Below are positions 54,336-62,433 of a DNA stretch of 64,000 nucleotides, in pieces. The notes beneath the pieces were generated by a model. The model saw only the letters and a list, made by a program, of their open reading frames with translations, did no database searches and was not told the origin of the DNA. The number at the start of each line of letters is the position of its first letter. The first letter of the stretch is position 1. The translations under genes and the position numbers were made by a program. Source of the DNA: Acidobacteriaceae bacterium TAA 166 (GTDB taxonomy: Bacteria > Acidobacteriota > Terriglobia > Terriglobales > Acidobacteriaceae); NCBI GenBank assembly GCA_000421065.1, contig ATWD01000003.1, positions 124,001-188,000 on the forward strand, written 5' to 3'.

Positions 54336-56642
54336 TTATTGTGTGATCTTAGCGTCGGGACTACCGTAGACCGAGTAAGCCAGCCATGTGGGATCGCCGT
54401 CTCCTGAGTTGATGAATTTTCTGGCGGACGTAACGGCATCTCCAAGCGATTTGGTCTTCATCTCGTTGTAGAGAGTGGCTGCAAACGATCTGGCGCTCGT
54501 GTCGCGGATCTCCCATAGTGATCCGACAAAGGCCCCCACTCCAGTATCGAGAAACGACGTTGCCCACCCGCTCAGTCGGTTGTAGCTTTGGATTTGACCA
54601 TCGGTGCGGCATGCGTTCATAAATATCAGGGGATTTTGCTTGAATTTGTTCAGATAGTTTCGTAGCGTCGATGGCGCCAAAGGACCGTCTGACAAGGCGA
54701 TCGTTGCCGACGTCTTAGTAAATGTGTTGTGGCACGCAAAATGGAGAATCCCAAAGTCCGCGCTTTGCAGTACGTCACTAAGCTGGCCGAGACTGCCGAC
54801 GACGACGCTGTCGTTTCCAGCAATGCTCTTCAGTGCATCGACCTCAGCGACCGCTTGTTTTGGGGCAGTTGGCGGAAGCACAAAACACGCGCGTCCATTC
54901 TGCAGTGTCGTCGGTGGTGTCTTCCCGAATCTCCATCGTGTCAAGCCGAATGTATCCCCGAGGAAACCAACTGCAGGGTCGGGAGACCCACCGGGTTCGG
55001 TGGGATAGAGCAACTCCCAGGGTATTGGGTCCCCACCTGAAAGAATCGTTAGCCGTTTAATGTTGGCTCTCTCGTTCCAGATGAGGCTCTGCAGGCCCTC
55101 AGGGATGAATTCAAGCCATAGGTCGAGACCCTTGCCTCGCAGCCAATCGGGCATTTGCTTTGGGTCAATCTTTATCTCACCTCTGGCCAGAGCATTCAAG
55201 TCTGCGATGAGCGGGCTTATGACCTCTTCGGGAGGTCCATTCAATGGCTTCAATGCCATATCGTCCGTATGCATACGAGTTGATATGAAGTTGCACTTGT
55301 AGACTCGATTACCAGGGTCGTATCGAATCTCGAGAGTGATCTCTCCTGGATCGGGCTTCTGAAACTCAGCGTTGGTGCTCTTTGTGGTGGTCGCGCCGGT
55401 TCCGGCGCTGTCCAGCGAGGCCACTTCAATCCTGAGTTCTCCGAGGGCGGCCGAGCCGTAGTAGGCGGTGACGGCGAGATCGAGCGTTGCAACCCTGTTT
55501 GGGGTGAGTTCCCAAAGGGCAAAATCAGAGTTCTTCTTTGCCGGAACTTTTATCGTTCGTGCGCGTTGATCACCGCTAATCGTAAAGTCCGGTGCATGAA
55601 GTAAGAAAAGGACCTGTGCATCCTGATTTGCGGGAAGCACCCCTGGATTCACCGCGGTCGTCTTCGTTCCATCTGCGGGTTCTACCGCAATCCGCACCTC
55701 AAGGTAAAACGACTTGCCGACCTGGACAGAGGAAGGAAAGCGACCTTCAATGAACCTTTCCGTCGGTCCATCGGGTTCTCCTGGGCCAGGTGATGCGGGA
55801 GGTGGTGGTGGGAAATCATCATCACTCCTCACCACGAAGACGGACTTTTCTACGGGAGTTGGCTCAGGTGAAGCTGCGGCTGGCGAAGCCCATAAGTCGG
55901 TGGCGGGAATCCATATGCCCTGGAAGATGTCTGGAGTAGGTGTAGCCTCTTCGACATCAGCAGGGAACGCGCTCGGCAACAAATCCATGGAGGGCGCATC
56001 TTCGTCGAACTCAATTTCAACGTAGTTGTCGGACTCAGAAAAATCGATGATATCGATATGCCCCGTGAGGGCCGTACTGGCAAGTGTTGGAATGCCTACT
56101 GTTCTTCCATAGCTCCGAGCTGGAACCATTTGCTGAACAATATCGCTTAGGGCGCGCGCGAGTTCGTTTGAGCGCCCCACCGAATCGATGACTCGAGGTA
56201 CCCCTCCGAAGTGGACTTCAATCGCCCCAAGTTCTTTGAAAAGGCCGCCCAACTCCGTTGCTCGCGGTGAATTGAGGCCAACGACAATCCGATTCTCCGG
56301 TAGATCGATGTCGTACTGCGCGAAAACTCTGGGGTATTTTGCAGGTTGAGACTTGCCTTGTCTGATGGCCTTCGCCCTAGAAAGGTAGCGGGCTGATAAA
56401 GGCGACAGCCGGTCACGTTGATGGACCCGTTCTTTCGAAGATGCGAGTTTGAAGTCTCCCAGACCGAAGTCTAGAGGAGCCGCGAGCAGGTCATCGATCG
56501 CATCCTGCTGGCGTTCATTCGCAAAGACGAAAGTATTATTGCGAGACGCGGAATGGCTTTGAAGCCTGGCGAGTATCTCCTGCAGTGCATCCCTGTCTTC
56601 AAATAGCCCGAGGACTAACTTGTCCCTACGTTTGGACGCCAC
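54336..56642 (-). CDS. CHAT-domain (caspase-like) protease with Pro-rich linker
   Basis: About 768 residues from GTG 56642 (GGAGG upstream); a TTG at 56657 is the alternative. The C-terminal CHAT domain (about 540-765) shows His638 in GILHFACHN and Cys678 in IFMNACRTDG, the caspase-type pair, and a WEIRD segment. The centre holds a Pro-rich linker (PPPPPASPGPG). The N-terminal 250 residues have segments (such as YDIDLPENRIVVGLN) that I read as similar to the pro-domain of alpha-lytic-type proteases, an uncertain observation. CHAT proteases are effectors of several bacterial defence and cell-death systems. It is cotranscribed with the esterase gene. Confidence 0.87.
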   Translation of the reverse strand: MASKRRDKLVLGLFEDRDALQEILARLQSHSASRNNTFVFANERQQDAIDDLLAAPLDFGLGDFKLASSKERVHQRDRLSPLSARYLSRAKAIRQGKSQPAKYPRVFAQYDIDLPENRIVVGLNSPRATELGGLFKELGAIEVHFGGVPRVIDSVGRSNELARALSDIVQQMVPARSYGRTVGIPTLASTALTGHIDIIDFSESDNYVEIEFDEDAPSMDLLPSAFPADVEEATPTPDIFQGIWIPATDLWASPAAASPEPTPVEKSVFVVRSDDDFPPPPPASPGPGEPDGPTERFIEGRFPSSVQVGKSFYLEVRIAVEPADGTKTTAVNPGVLPANQDAQVLFLLHAPDFTISGDQRARTIKVPAKKNSDFALWELTPNRVATLDLAVTAYYGSAALGELRIEVASLDSAGTGATTTKSTNAEFQKPDPGEITLEIRYDPGNRVYKCNFISTRMHTDDMALKPLNGPPEEVISPLIADLNALARGEIKIDPKQMPDWLRGKGLDLWLEFIPEGLQSLIWNERANIKRLTILSGGDPIPWELLYPTEPGGSPDPAVGFLGDTFGLTRWRFGKTPPTTLQNGRACFVLPPTAPKQAVAEVDALKSIAGNDSVVVGSLGQLSDVLQSADFGILHFACHNTFTKTSATIALSDGPLAPSTLRNYLNKFKQNPLIFMNACRTDGQIQSYNRLSGWATSFLDTGVGAFVGSLWEIRDTSARSFAATLYNEMKTKSLGDAVTSARKFINSGDGDPTWLAYSVYGSPDAKITQ

Positions 56643-57090
56643 GAAGACCTCCGCCAATTGAAATGTCGCAGCTCAGTCGCGACGAAGCTTCTTGAAATTG
56701 TTTTGGGTTGCCGGGTGCCAATATAGCACCGTTTTGCCTCGCATCCAAGAAAAAGCGGCATCGTCTCCGGTTCCATCGCGGCTAAGAACAAGCTCGCCAA
56801 TTCGAGTCCGGTTGCTCGAGAGAAAACAGACAAGACGTCGTTCTCCTAACAGGCCTGGCCGGTGCCCAGCTTTTCCGAATGGCAGCGGTCCAAGGCCGCT
56901 CGCCTTGTGCCGTCGTAAGGTGCCCGCGCCCGCACGCGGGCGCACTTCGGAAGGCAGATCGCACTTGCGAGCCGCCTTGCGGATCGGAACGAGTCTGTGA
57001 ACGCGTGGAGGGTACAGCATCAAGCATGGCGACGGCCTTTGAGGGAATTGGAGGTGAATTCTCCACCGCGGAAAATGGTAATTTTGATGA
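56643..57090. other. Divergent promoter region of the CHAT operon, with GC-rich palindrome
   Basis: Contains a palindrome at 56926-56943 with 8-bp arms (GCGCCCGC / GCGGGCGC) and two-base centre. On the complement, a frame ending at 56673 (WMRGKTVLYWHPATQNNFKK) runs to about 56890 and looks protein-like, but I find no plausible start; it could be a small lost gene. The CHAT and 57091 genes diverge from here. Confidence 0.4.
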
Positions 57091-57333
57091 ATGGGTAACA
57101 TTGAACGACAGACGCTAGAGCGGGAACGTGACCGCTTGAAAATGGCCGTCAAGGCTGAGGAAGATGCAATCGCATCTGGTGCCGTCAGCCTCAAAGAATT
57201 TTCTGCTGGTGATCTGGATGTCCCTCAATCACGCCGTGAATATCTGTTGGAGTTGCAGTCCCGTCTAGCCGCTGCTGAGTCCCGCCTTGCGTTGGTGGAA
57301 TCTCGCATCGAAATCGAAAGACAGATAGCCTAA
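57091..57333 (+). CDS. Small coiled-coil protein near the CHAT operon
   Basis: An 80-residue protein, highly charged with heptad-like Leu (ERERDRLKMAVKAEEDAI, LELQSRLAAAESRLALVESR). No motif. It is divergent from the CHAT gene, and its 3' end overlaps the LuxR gene's 3' end by four bases. The ribosome site is weak. Function unknown; a regulatory or scaffold role in the locus is possible. Confidence 0.6.
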   Translation: MGNIERQTLERERDRLKMAVKAEEDAIASGAVSLKEFSAGDLDVPQSRREYLLELQSRLAAAESRLALVESRIEIERQIA

Positions 57334-57878
57334 CGCTTCTCAGTGGTCTGGGGTCCCGAGTCGGGAAACAACTGCAGCTCCATTGCGCGCCCTAGCAGCT
57401 CAGCACGATTCGCAACCTCGAACCTTTCATAGAGGCGTTGGAGAATTCTCTTGACGCTGCTCTCGGTGACTCCAAGGACTTGCGCGATATCCAGATTGCG
57501 AGCTCCCTTTGCCAGCAACTGCAGAACCTCAAGATCCCGGGGACTGAGATCAGTGTTGGGAAGGATTGCTTTGTTCGCATGTTTCAATTCGACAAGGCCC
57601 GGCCGCAAATCCTTCGAAACTGCGCCGTCGACGGAAATCAGACTGCGAAGAAACTCTGTCTTGCACAGGATGAAGTCGGGATGGACTTCATTTACCTCAA
57701 GGCTCACCTCCGGTATGTCGTCGCTCGGAATGTGCACGGTTTCCGCTCCATCCAGAGACCGAAAGACTTCTTGTGCCTCTTGCGAGGTACAGGCGCATAT
57801 CAAGATGCGAAGACGTCTCCCGGACCAAAAGGTTACCTGAGTTGTCGTGCTGGTCGGAGGCAAATGTCCGGAGTGCAT
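57330..57878 (-). CDS. LuxR-type HTH regulator with degenerate N-terminal domain
   Basis: A 182-residue protein. The C-terminal HTH (about 112-172) is typical: LSPRDLEVLQLLAKGARNLD and LGVTESSVKRILQRLYERF. The N-terminal 100 residues (RRLRILICACTSQEAQEVF) have a receiver-like pattern but lack the acidic pair and phospho-acceptor Asp, so it is not phosphorylated normally. Probably a local regulator. It faces the small coiled-coil gene. Confidence 0.82.
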   Translation of the reverse strand: MHSGHLPPTSTTTQVTFWSGRRLRILICACTSQEAQEVFRSLDGAETVHIPSDDIPEVSLEVNEVHPDFILCKTEFLRSLISVDGAVSKDLRPGLVELKHANKAILPNTDLSPRDLEVLQLLAKGARNLDIAQVLGVTESSVKRILQRLYERFEVANRAELLGRAMELQLFPDSGPQTTEKR

Positions 57879-57923
57879 AGTTGGTGACCTATCGCGCGCA
57901 CCAACAACGGCGGAAATTCGTCG

Positions 57924-58178
57924 TTGGACCGCGCTACCACTGCATCTGAATTGAAAACAGTTATCGCTAATGTAGAGTCCGACATGTCAAGGGTCTCCGG
58001 TTACGCCTTCATTGCGCAATGGCCAACTGGCCATAAAATCTGGCGAACTAGACGGGACATGGATCTGGTGGGAATTCAGGCGATGATCGCAGAAAAAAGA
58101 CGACTCGATTCGAGCGGCGCGTGGTCGCAGAGAAGACACAGAAACTTGTTGATCGCGCGGACCGAACTCAATGCGTGA
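57924..58178 (+). CDS. Small hypothetical protein
   Basis: An 84-residue protein from a TTG at 57924; an ATG at 57984 (MSRVSGYAF) is possible. Helical, basic C-terminus (RRHRNLLIARTELNA). No family known. It faces the anti-sigma gene's 3' end. Confidence 0.45.
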   Translation: MDRATTASELKTVIANVESDMSRVSGYAFIAQWPTGHKIWRTRRDMDLVGIQAMIAEKRRLDSSGAWSQRRHRNLLIARTELNA

Positions 58179-58199
58179 TCCGAGGAGAATGCAGGGCCG

Positions 58200-58571
58200 T
58201 TATAACAACACGAGGAAGAAGAGAAGAAGAGGCATTGCCGTAGAAGCCTTCAGGATAGCTCTCCTCGTCGATTTGTTCGGTCGCGCTGACCGGGCCGCGT
58301 GAAGTTCTAATCTCTGATCACGCTCCACCCGATGAGCCATCAATTCACGTGTGCATTCTGCACACTTGAACACATGAAGAAACTTCCGGTCCTCCAGGTC
58401 CAATGTCTCCGGAGCATAGACGAACGCCCTAAGGGTCGCCGCGTCGAGGCAATCAAGGCGTTCGGGATTTGGGTAGTGAGTCAACACATACTGTTGCAGG
58501 CCCTCGAAGAGAAATGTGTCGTTGTCATCGTCTTGTTCGTATTCGTGATCAACGTCAAACGGAGGGATCAT
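58200..58571 (-). CDS. Putative zinc-finger anti-sigma factor
   Basis: A 123-residue protein. The motif His66-x3-Cys70-x2-Cys73 (LHVFKCAECTREL) is the core of the ZAS anti-sigma zinc finger. A hydrophobic C-terminus (about 105-123, ALKASTAMPLLLFFLVLL) would anchor it in the membrane with the finger inside. It is 16 bp after the ECF sigma gene on the same strand, as such pairs normally are. The N-terminus (about 1-20) is very acidic. Motif and context agree, but the overall family identity is weak. Confidence 0.65.
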   Translation of the reverse strand: MIPPFDVDHEYEQDDDNDTFLFEGLQQYVLTHYPNPERLDCLDAATLRAFVYAPETLDLEDRKFLHVFKCAECTRELMAHRVERDQRLELHAARSARPNKSTRRAILKASTAMPLLLFFLVLL

Positions 58572-58587
58572 TGGTTATCATTTCGGG

Positions 58588-59181
58588 TTATTGTTCACGT
58601 TGCGTTGCACCTCGCGAAAGATCAGCTCGAAGCCTCTTTCTGATCCGGTTCAACTCACGCTGGCAACTCTTGCGGATTGCATCTTTGGTCGTTCCGGTTT
58701 TCTCCGCGACCACACTCCAGCTTTCGTTGCTCCCGTAGCGCAGCAGCAAGGCCACCCGTAGGTCGGGCCGCGTGAATCGTAACGTCGTTTCGAGATCTAG
58801 CCGGTGCTCCACCGTTGACAATGGGCTTGCGGAGACGGCAGAGGCCAGTTCAGAGGCGGTTCCACGAAGACTGTACTTGGTGCTTGCGGCGCGCCGCCTC
58901 CGTACCTCCTTCTGGTAGAACCGGAAGAAGACCACACCGGTCTCCTCGACGCCAAGCGGAGAGTGCCCGGCGAGATACTTTACGGTCCGTTCGATTGCCA
59001 CCTCCGTCATTTCCGGAGCCAGCGAATCGTCGCCAAGGAGCGCGGCTGCGAACTTCCGAGTCTCCGGCCACTTGCTTTCAACCGCGGCTCGCAAGACTGG
59101 GCGGAAGCTTTGCTCCAGCGGCGCGGACCTCATGGCCCAACAAATCTCGGTGGGAGAGGGAAGCGCCATCGATATGTCCAC
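58588..59181 (-). CDS. ECF-type RNA polymerase sigma factor
   Basis: A 197-residue sigma factor. Region 2-like helices lie at about 25-90 and region 4 HTH at about 130-190 (LETTLRFTRPDLRVALLLRY, VVAEKTGTTKDAIRKSCQRE). Start is uncertain: GTG 59181 or ATG 59169. It precedes the anti-sigma gene, 16 bp apart, so they form an operon. The target promoter is not known. The block with CHAT and esterase suggests they could be regulated together, but nothing here proves it. Confidence 0.78.
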   Translation of the reverse strand: MDISMALPSPTEICWAMRSAPLEQSFRPVLRAAVESKWPETRKFAAALLGDDSLAPEMTEVAIERTVKYLAGHSPLGVEETGVVFFRFYQKEVRRRRAASTKYSLRGTASELASAVSASPLSTVEHRLDLETTLRFTRPDLRVALLLRYGSNESWSVVAEKTGTTKDAIRKSCQRELNRIRKRLRADLSRGATQREQ

Positions 59182-59363
59182 ACCACGAAATTCGGAAACC
59201 TATTCGTGCACGTGCCGATTCCAAATTTGCAGCGAGACTAAGGCTCGCTTATTACACGGGGATTAATTTCCACACATCGGCGTCCGTTTTCCACGTTTTC
59301 CACAGGGCTAATAGGCGATGAGGAAGCGAGCGTTCTTCAGGTGCCTCCTCAAGCGAGGGGTCA

Positions 59364-60128
59364 ATGGGTCCCGAAAAAAAACCGACAAAGGTTCACCCCG
59401 GTTGGGGGCCGGAGGCCGTGGCTATGGCTCAACAGGCGAGAGTCCTGTCCGGAGATAAGCTTGACCAACTGGTGCGCCGATTGCAGCGGCACACCGGGCA
59501 CTCGCGAGAATCCTGCTGGCGTTTCATTATCCAGCATGGGCTGAAGGGTAGGGTTGAGCACCGCCGCTGGACGGAAAGGGAGATCGAAGAAGCGCGCGAA
59601 GAATTGGCGCGACGGTCGGTTGAAGAGGTAGCGAAGAAATTGAATCGCTCTCCGAAGGCGTTGCGCTGCGCTCTTCAACGCAATGAACTTAGCGTCCGCG
59701 ATATTCGGTGCGACTGTTTTTCGGTCGACGCGCTCGCACGGATGTTGCATGTCCGGAAGGACGAAATTCTTCATTGGATCAAAGAGGGTTGGCTTCCGGC
59801 GGCAATACAAAAGCTTGGAAAAAAACAGTCATACGTCATAACCCCAGAGGCATTTGCCCATCTCTACAAGAAACACCTCCACGACCTTCTTGGAAGGCGG
59901 AGACTGGCGAATCTTTCTCTCTTCGAGGCGTTCTACCAGTACTGCTATATCCCGAAACATACGGTCGGCGAACAAATACTCGACGTCCGTCGAGACAAGC
60001 GCGAGCGAGCGGCTTTCGCCGCTTCAGATCGAAAGTCCCATCCTGGAACGGAGGAGGAAGATGACGACGGTGACGAAGACGGGTTCGATACGGGGCAGGG
60101 GATTGCCCTTTTCCCAGAGGACGAATGA
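59364..60128 (+). CDS. HTH DNA-binding protein with acidic tail
   Basis: A 254-residue protein. A helix-turn-helix at about 75-105 (RRSVEEVAKKLNRSPKALRC) and a second at about 118-145 (SVDALARMLHVRKDEILHWI) resemble MerR/excisionase winged helices. The C-terminus is acidic (EEEDDDGDEDG). It is divergent from the sigma factor gene, with 182 bp between. GAGGGG precedes the ATG. Similar proteins are common in Acidobacteria with unknown roles; a DNA-binding regulator is the safest call. Confidence 0.7.
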   Translation: MGPEKKPTKVHPGWGPEAVAMAQQARVLSGDKLDQLVRRLQRHTGHSRESCWRFIIQHGLKGRVEHRRWTEREIEEAREELARRSVEEVAKKLNRSPKALRCALQRNELSVRDIRCDCFSVDALARMLHVRKDEILHWIKEGWLPAAIQKLGKKQSYVITPEAFAHLYKKHLHDLLGRRRLANLSLFEAFYQYCYIPKHTVGEQILDVRRDKRERAAFAASDRKSHPGTEEEDDDGDEDGFDTGQGIALFPEDE

Positions 60129-60141
60129 CATCGGTCCTGCG

Positions 60142-60339
60142 GTGTGCCCGTGCTGCGGTGTCCACAGAAGCGCCGAACCGTTCTCTTTTCGCGAGTTTGG
60201 CTGCAATCTCCTTTGTCTTATCTTGTTGGTAGCGATCGTCGTGCCGTCGGCCTGTGGTGTTTCAGAGTTTCTTGAGCGGGGAATCCAGAAGCTTCCCGTT
60301 CCCCTTCTTTCTCCCAAATTCATAGAGCACCGGAACTAA
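60142..60339 (+). CDS. Possible small Cys-rich membrane protein
   Basis: From GTG 60142 the frame gives 65 residues with CPCCG near the N-terminus and one TM helix (CNLLCLILLVAIVVP). An earlier ATG at 60061 has a strong GGAGGAGGAAG site but would overlap the upstream gene by 68 bp. The CPCCG-plus-helix layout looks real, but support is limited to that. Confidence 0.35.
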   Translation: MCPCCGVHRSAEPFSFREFGCNLLCLILLVAIVVPSACGVSEFLERGIQKLPVPLLSPKFIEHRN

Positions 60340-60475
60340 TGTCACCCCGACTTGGTACCTGGAGAACACGAATCGGAACGGATTCACTGGCGGCCCGAGA
60401 ACCCACTCCTATACTGTTTCCTGAAAATGGTCTGCGTTGACCCGGGCACACGCCGGGACTGCACTGGAGTGCGCG

Positions 60476-60913
60476 ATGAGAAAACTGTTCATGATTCGTC
60501 TTGAGAACGGAAATAGTGTCATTGTCCAGGCTGACAACCGAGAACAAGCCCTCGAGTTTGCTGGACTTACAGTCGACCCGGCCAAACAGGCCGCGGCGAT
60601 GGGGGAACGAGATGTCGCCGGGTTGCACTTGGTTCTTGTGCACGAGGGCTTCGGGCCTCAAAATTACACGATCCGGGAGATTGAGAACTTCCTCTGCGTA
60701 GCCCATCTCGAAGATGATGGAGACTTCGACATCTCGTTAGAGAGCGGAGAGGGGAGCGATGAATTTTACAAAGACTATCCGCATCTGTGCGAGGCGGAAC
60801 GAGAGCATCTTCGGCGAAAGTTCACCGATCCGACCTTTGACAATCCCGACGTTAGAAGGCTCTACCAGGAAGCGGTGGAGAAGGAGCGGACCAGGCTATT
60901 GGTTGTTAGCTGA
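60476..60913 (+). CDS. Hypothetical protein
   Basis: A 145-residue soluble protein from ATG 60476 with GGAG upstream. No motif or TM. The N-terminal part is beta-like (MIRLENGNSVIVQADNREQA), the rest helical and acidic, with a charged C-terminus. Neighbours are small genes of unknown function. Good composition and start favour a real gene. Confidence 0.6.
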   Translation: MRKLFMIRLENGNSVIVQADNREQALEFAGLTVDPAKQAAAMGERDVAGLHLVLVHEGFGPQNYTIREIENFLCVAHLEDDGDFDISLESGEGSDEFYKDYPHLCEAEREHLRRKFTDPTFDNPDVRRLYQEAVEKERTRLLVVS

Positions 60914-60981
60914 GCGTCTCTTCCGCCAACTATTTCGAACTTCCAGCACTTGATGTTGGCCTCATCCCCTATAGCGCGAGG

Positions 60982-61242
60982 CTAAGGTATCGACTCACAG
61001 TCGATACCAAGAGTGCCCAACTGTACGGGAGTCAGGTTCATCTCAGGAAGAGTAAATACTTCGTCTAGCGTCCCGAGAGCATGAACCACAGTTGTCTTCA
61101 TTTTATCCGCAGTCTCATGGTCGAAGACTGCGGCGTTCAAGCGCGATAGGAATGACCCTGTAGAGTCATACGTGATGGTCCGCAGCTTTCCTTCGTGGGC
61201 ATCGAAATGTTGCGCTTGATTGCAAGGGGGATTGCAGCACAT
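60982..61242 (-). CDS. Small hypothetical protein
   Basis: An 86-residue protein from ATG 61242. N-terminal CCNPPCN contains three Cys; the C-terminal region (LPEMNLTPVQLGTLGIDCES) is regular. Its last codons form a perfect 10-bp hairpin (60986-61008). No function recognised. Confidence 0.45.
   Translation of the reverse strand: MCCNPPCNQAQHFDAHEGKLRTITYDSTGSFLSRLNAAVFDHETADKMKTTVVHALGTLDEVFTLPEMNLTPVQLGTLGIDCESIP
60986..61008. repeat. Perfect 10-bp inverted repeat at gene end
   Basis: GGTATCGACT-CAC-AGTCGATACC. It overlaps the last codons of the 60982 gene and may be part of its terminator or a protein-binding palindrome. Confidence 0.55.
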
Positions 61243-61394
61243 AACCTTAAGAACGGACCGCTTCTGACGAGCCAGAAGTTCATTGGAAGGTCATGCGTCC
61301 ATAATACCAGCGCTAGCGAGGGGAACGGGAGACTGCATTCCGCGGGCGAAGTTGGGTGAGCTTTCATACCAATGTGACTTTCGGCGATCCGCCG

Positions 61395-61781
61395 TCACTC
61401 AAGATATTTGCCGACCGTATAAACGACGCCCTCGAGCACCTCGTGCCACCGCCTGGTTGGCCGATCGTCGAGGTTGAGCCTACTGATGCCGCTCTTCTTC
61501 CATGCCTCTTCGATGGTAGGGGCATAGACACTAACTTCGAAGATCGACATGTTTCTCTGAGCGCGTTCTGGAAAAGTACGCGCGAACTCGTTTCGCAGTT
61601 CTTCGCGAAGCCATACGGCGATCTTCCGAACCTCGGCCTCGGTCTCCGGGGTTCCCTGACGCTCTTCCAGTATCCGAAGAGCTATGCTCCCCTGGATTTG
61701 AATGCCCTGGAGACGCTCCAACAACTGGTGGCGGGTTTTAGGCTGGCTCGATGATTGCAGAGTCGCTGGTTTGTCTTGCAT
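61395..61781 (-). CDS. Hypothetical protein
   Basis: A 128-residue, largely helical protein. EEAWKKSGISRLNLDDRPTR and LREELRNEFARTFPERAQRN are the most regular parts. A frame on the opposite strand is almost as long, but this strand has more protein-like composition and is close to the CHY gene upstream (12 bp), so I prefer it. No known family. Confidence 0.5.
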   Translation of the reverse strand: MQDKPATLQSSSQPKTRHQLLERLQGIQIQGSIALRILEERQGTPETEAEVRKIAVWLREELRNEFARTFPERAQRNMSIFEVSVYAPTIEEAWKKSGISRLNLDDRPTRRWHEVLEGVVYTVGKYLE

Positions 61782-61793
61782 CGTCTATTAGTC

Positions 61794-62147
61794 TCACAAT
61801 CCATCGGGCGAAAGATTCTCGAACTGGAACTCCTCCCGAAAAGAAGCGCCGCATGACGGGCAGCGATTCTTGCTGTCGATGTACGAATGGATGTTGAACT
61901 CTGACCGGCAGATCCCGCAGAATGCTCCAAGGGGTTGGAGTTCTTTGCGCTCCCAGATCACCGCGTGATGATCCGCCAACGTATCGTGGCATTCTCGGCA
62001 CGCATAGTAATCGCCACAACACTTGAACCGGAGTGCCACGACGTCAAGAGGGGAAACCGAGTGTTCGCAACGGGTTTGGTAGTCGACATCGACCCCGAGA
62101 ACTCTCGGGATCGGTTTGCTCTGGGATGTCTGTTCGCCGGAATTCAC
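61794..62147 (-). CDS. CHY zinc finger protein
   Basis: A 117-residue protein with a run of Cys and His: RCEHSVSPLDVVALRFKCCG, YYACRECHD, CGICRSEF and CPSCGASF. This is the CHY zinc finger pattern with several metal sites, found in small bacterial proteins of unclear role and in eukaryotic ubiquitin ligases. Start GTG 62147. It may be expressed with the 128-residue gene 12 bp downstream. Confidence 0.8.
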   Translation of the reverse strand: MNSGEQTSQSKPIPRVLGVDVDYQTRCEHSVSPLDVVALRFKCCGDYYACRECHDTLADHHAVIWERKELQPLGAFCGICRSEFNIHSYIDSKNRCPSCGASFREEFQFENLSPDGL

Positions 62148-62433
62148 CGGTTCTATTTTATGACGTGTTTGCTCGTTGGAATAGCTTCACGCAACACCTT
62201 TTGAACAGTTCCTCTGTCGGATACTGACTCGCTTTGACTTGAAGCCGCGTGGACCGTCGATTCTGTGGTCGCGACAAGACGTTCGGGCTGTTGAGAAGGC
62301 AATATGAGGGCCATCCATTACCGACACTTTTCGGAATAAAAGATTGAAAGACATGCCTGACTCTCAATGAGAGGTGGCACCATTTCACGCGGCCGATAGC
62401 GTTCAATTATCTATGGACTGACCCGAATCCAAG

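Noticed and set aside
61356..61754. Plus-strand frame of 132 codons opposite the 61395-61781 gene
   Set aside because: The complement frame has more protein-like composition and sits next to the CHY gene on its strand; the plus frame has only a weak start.
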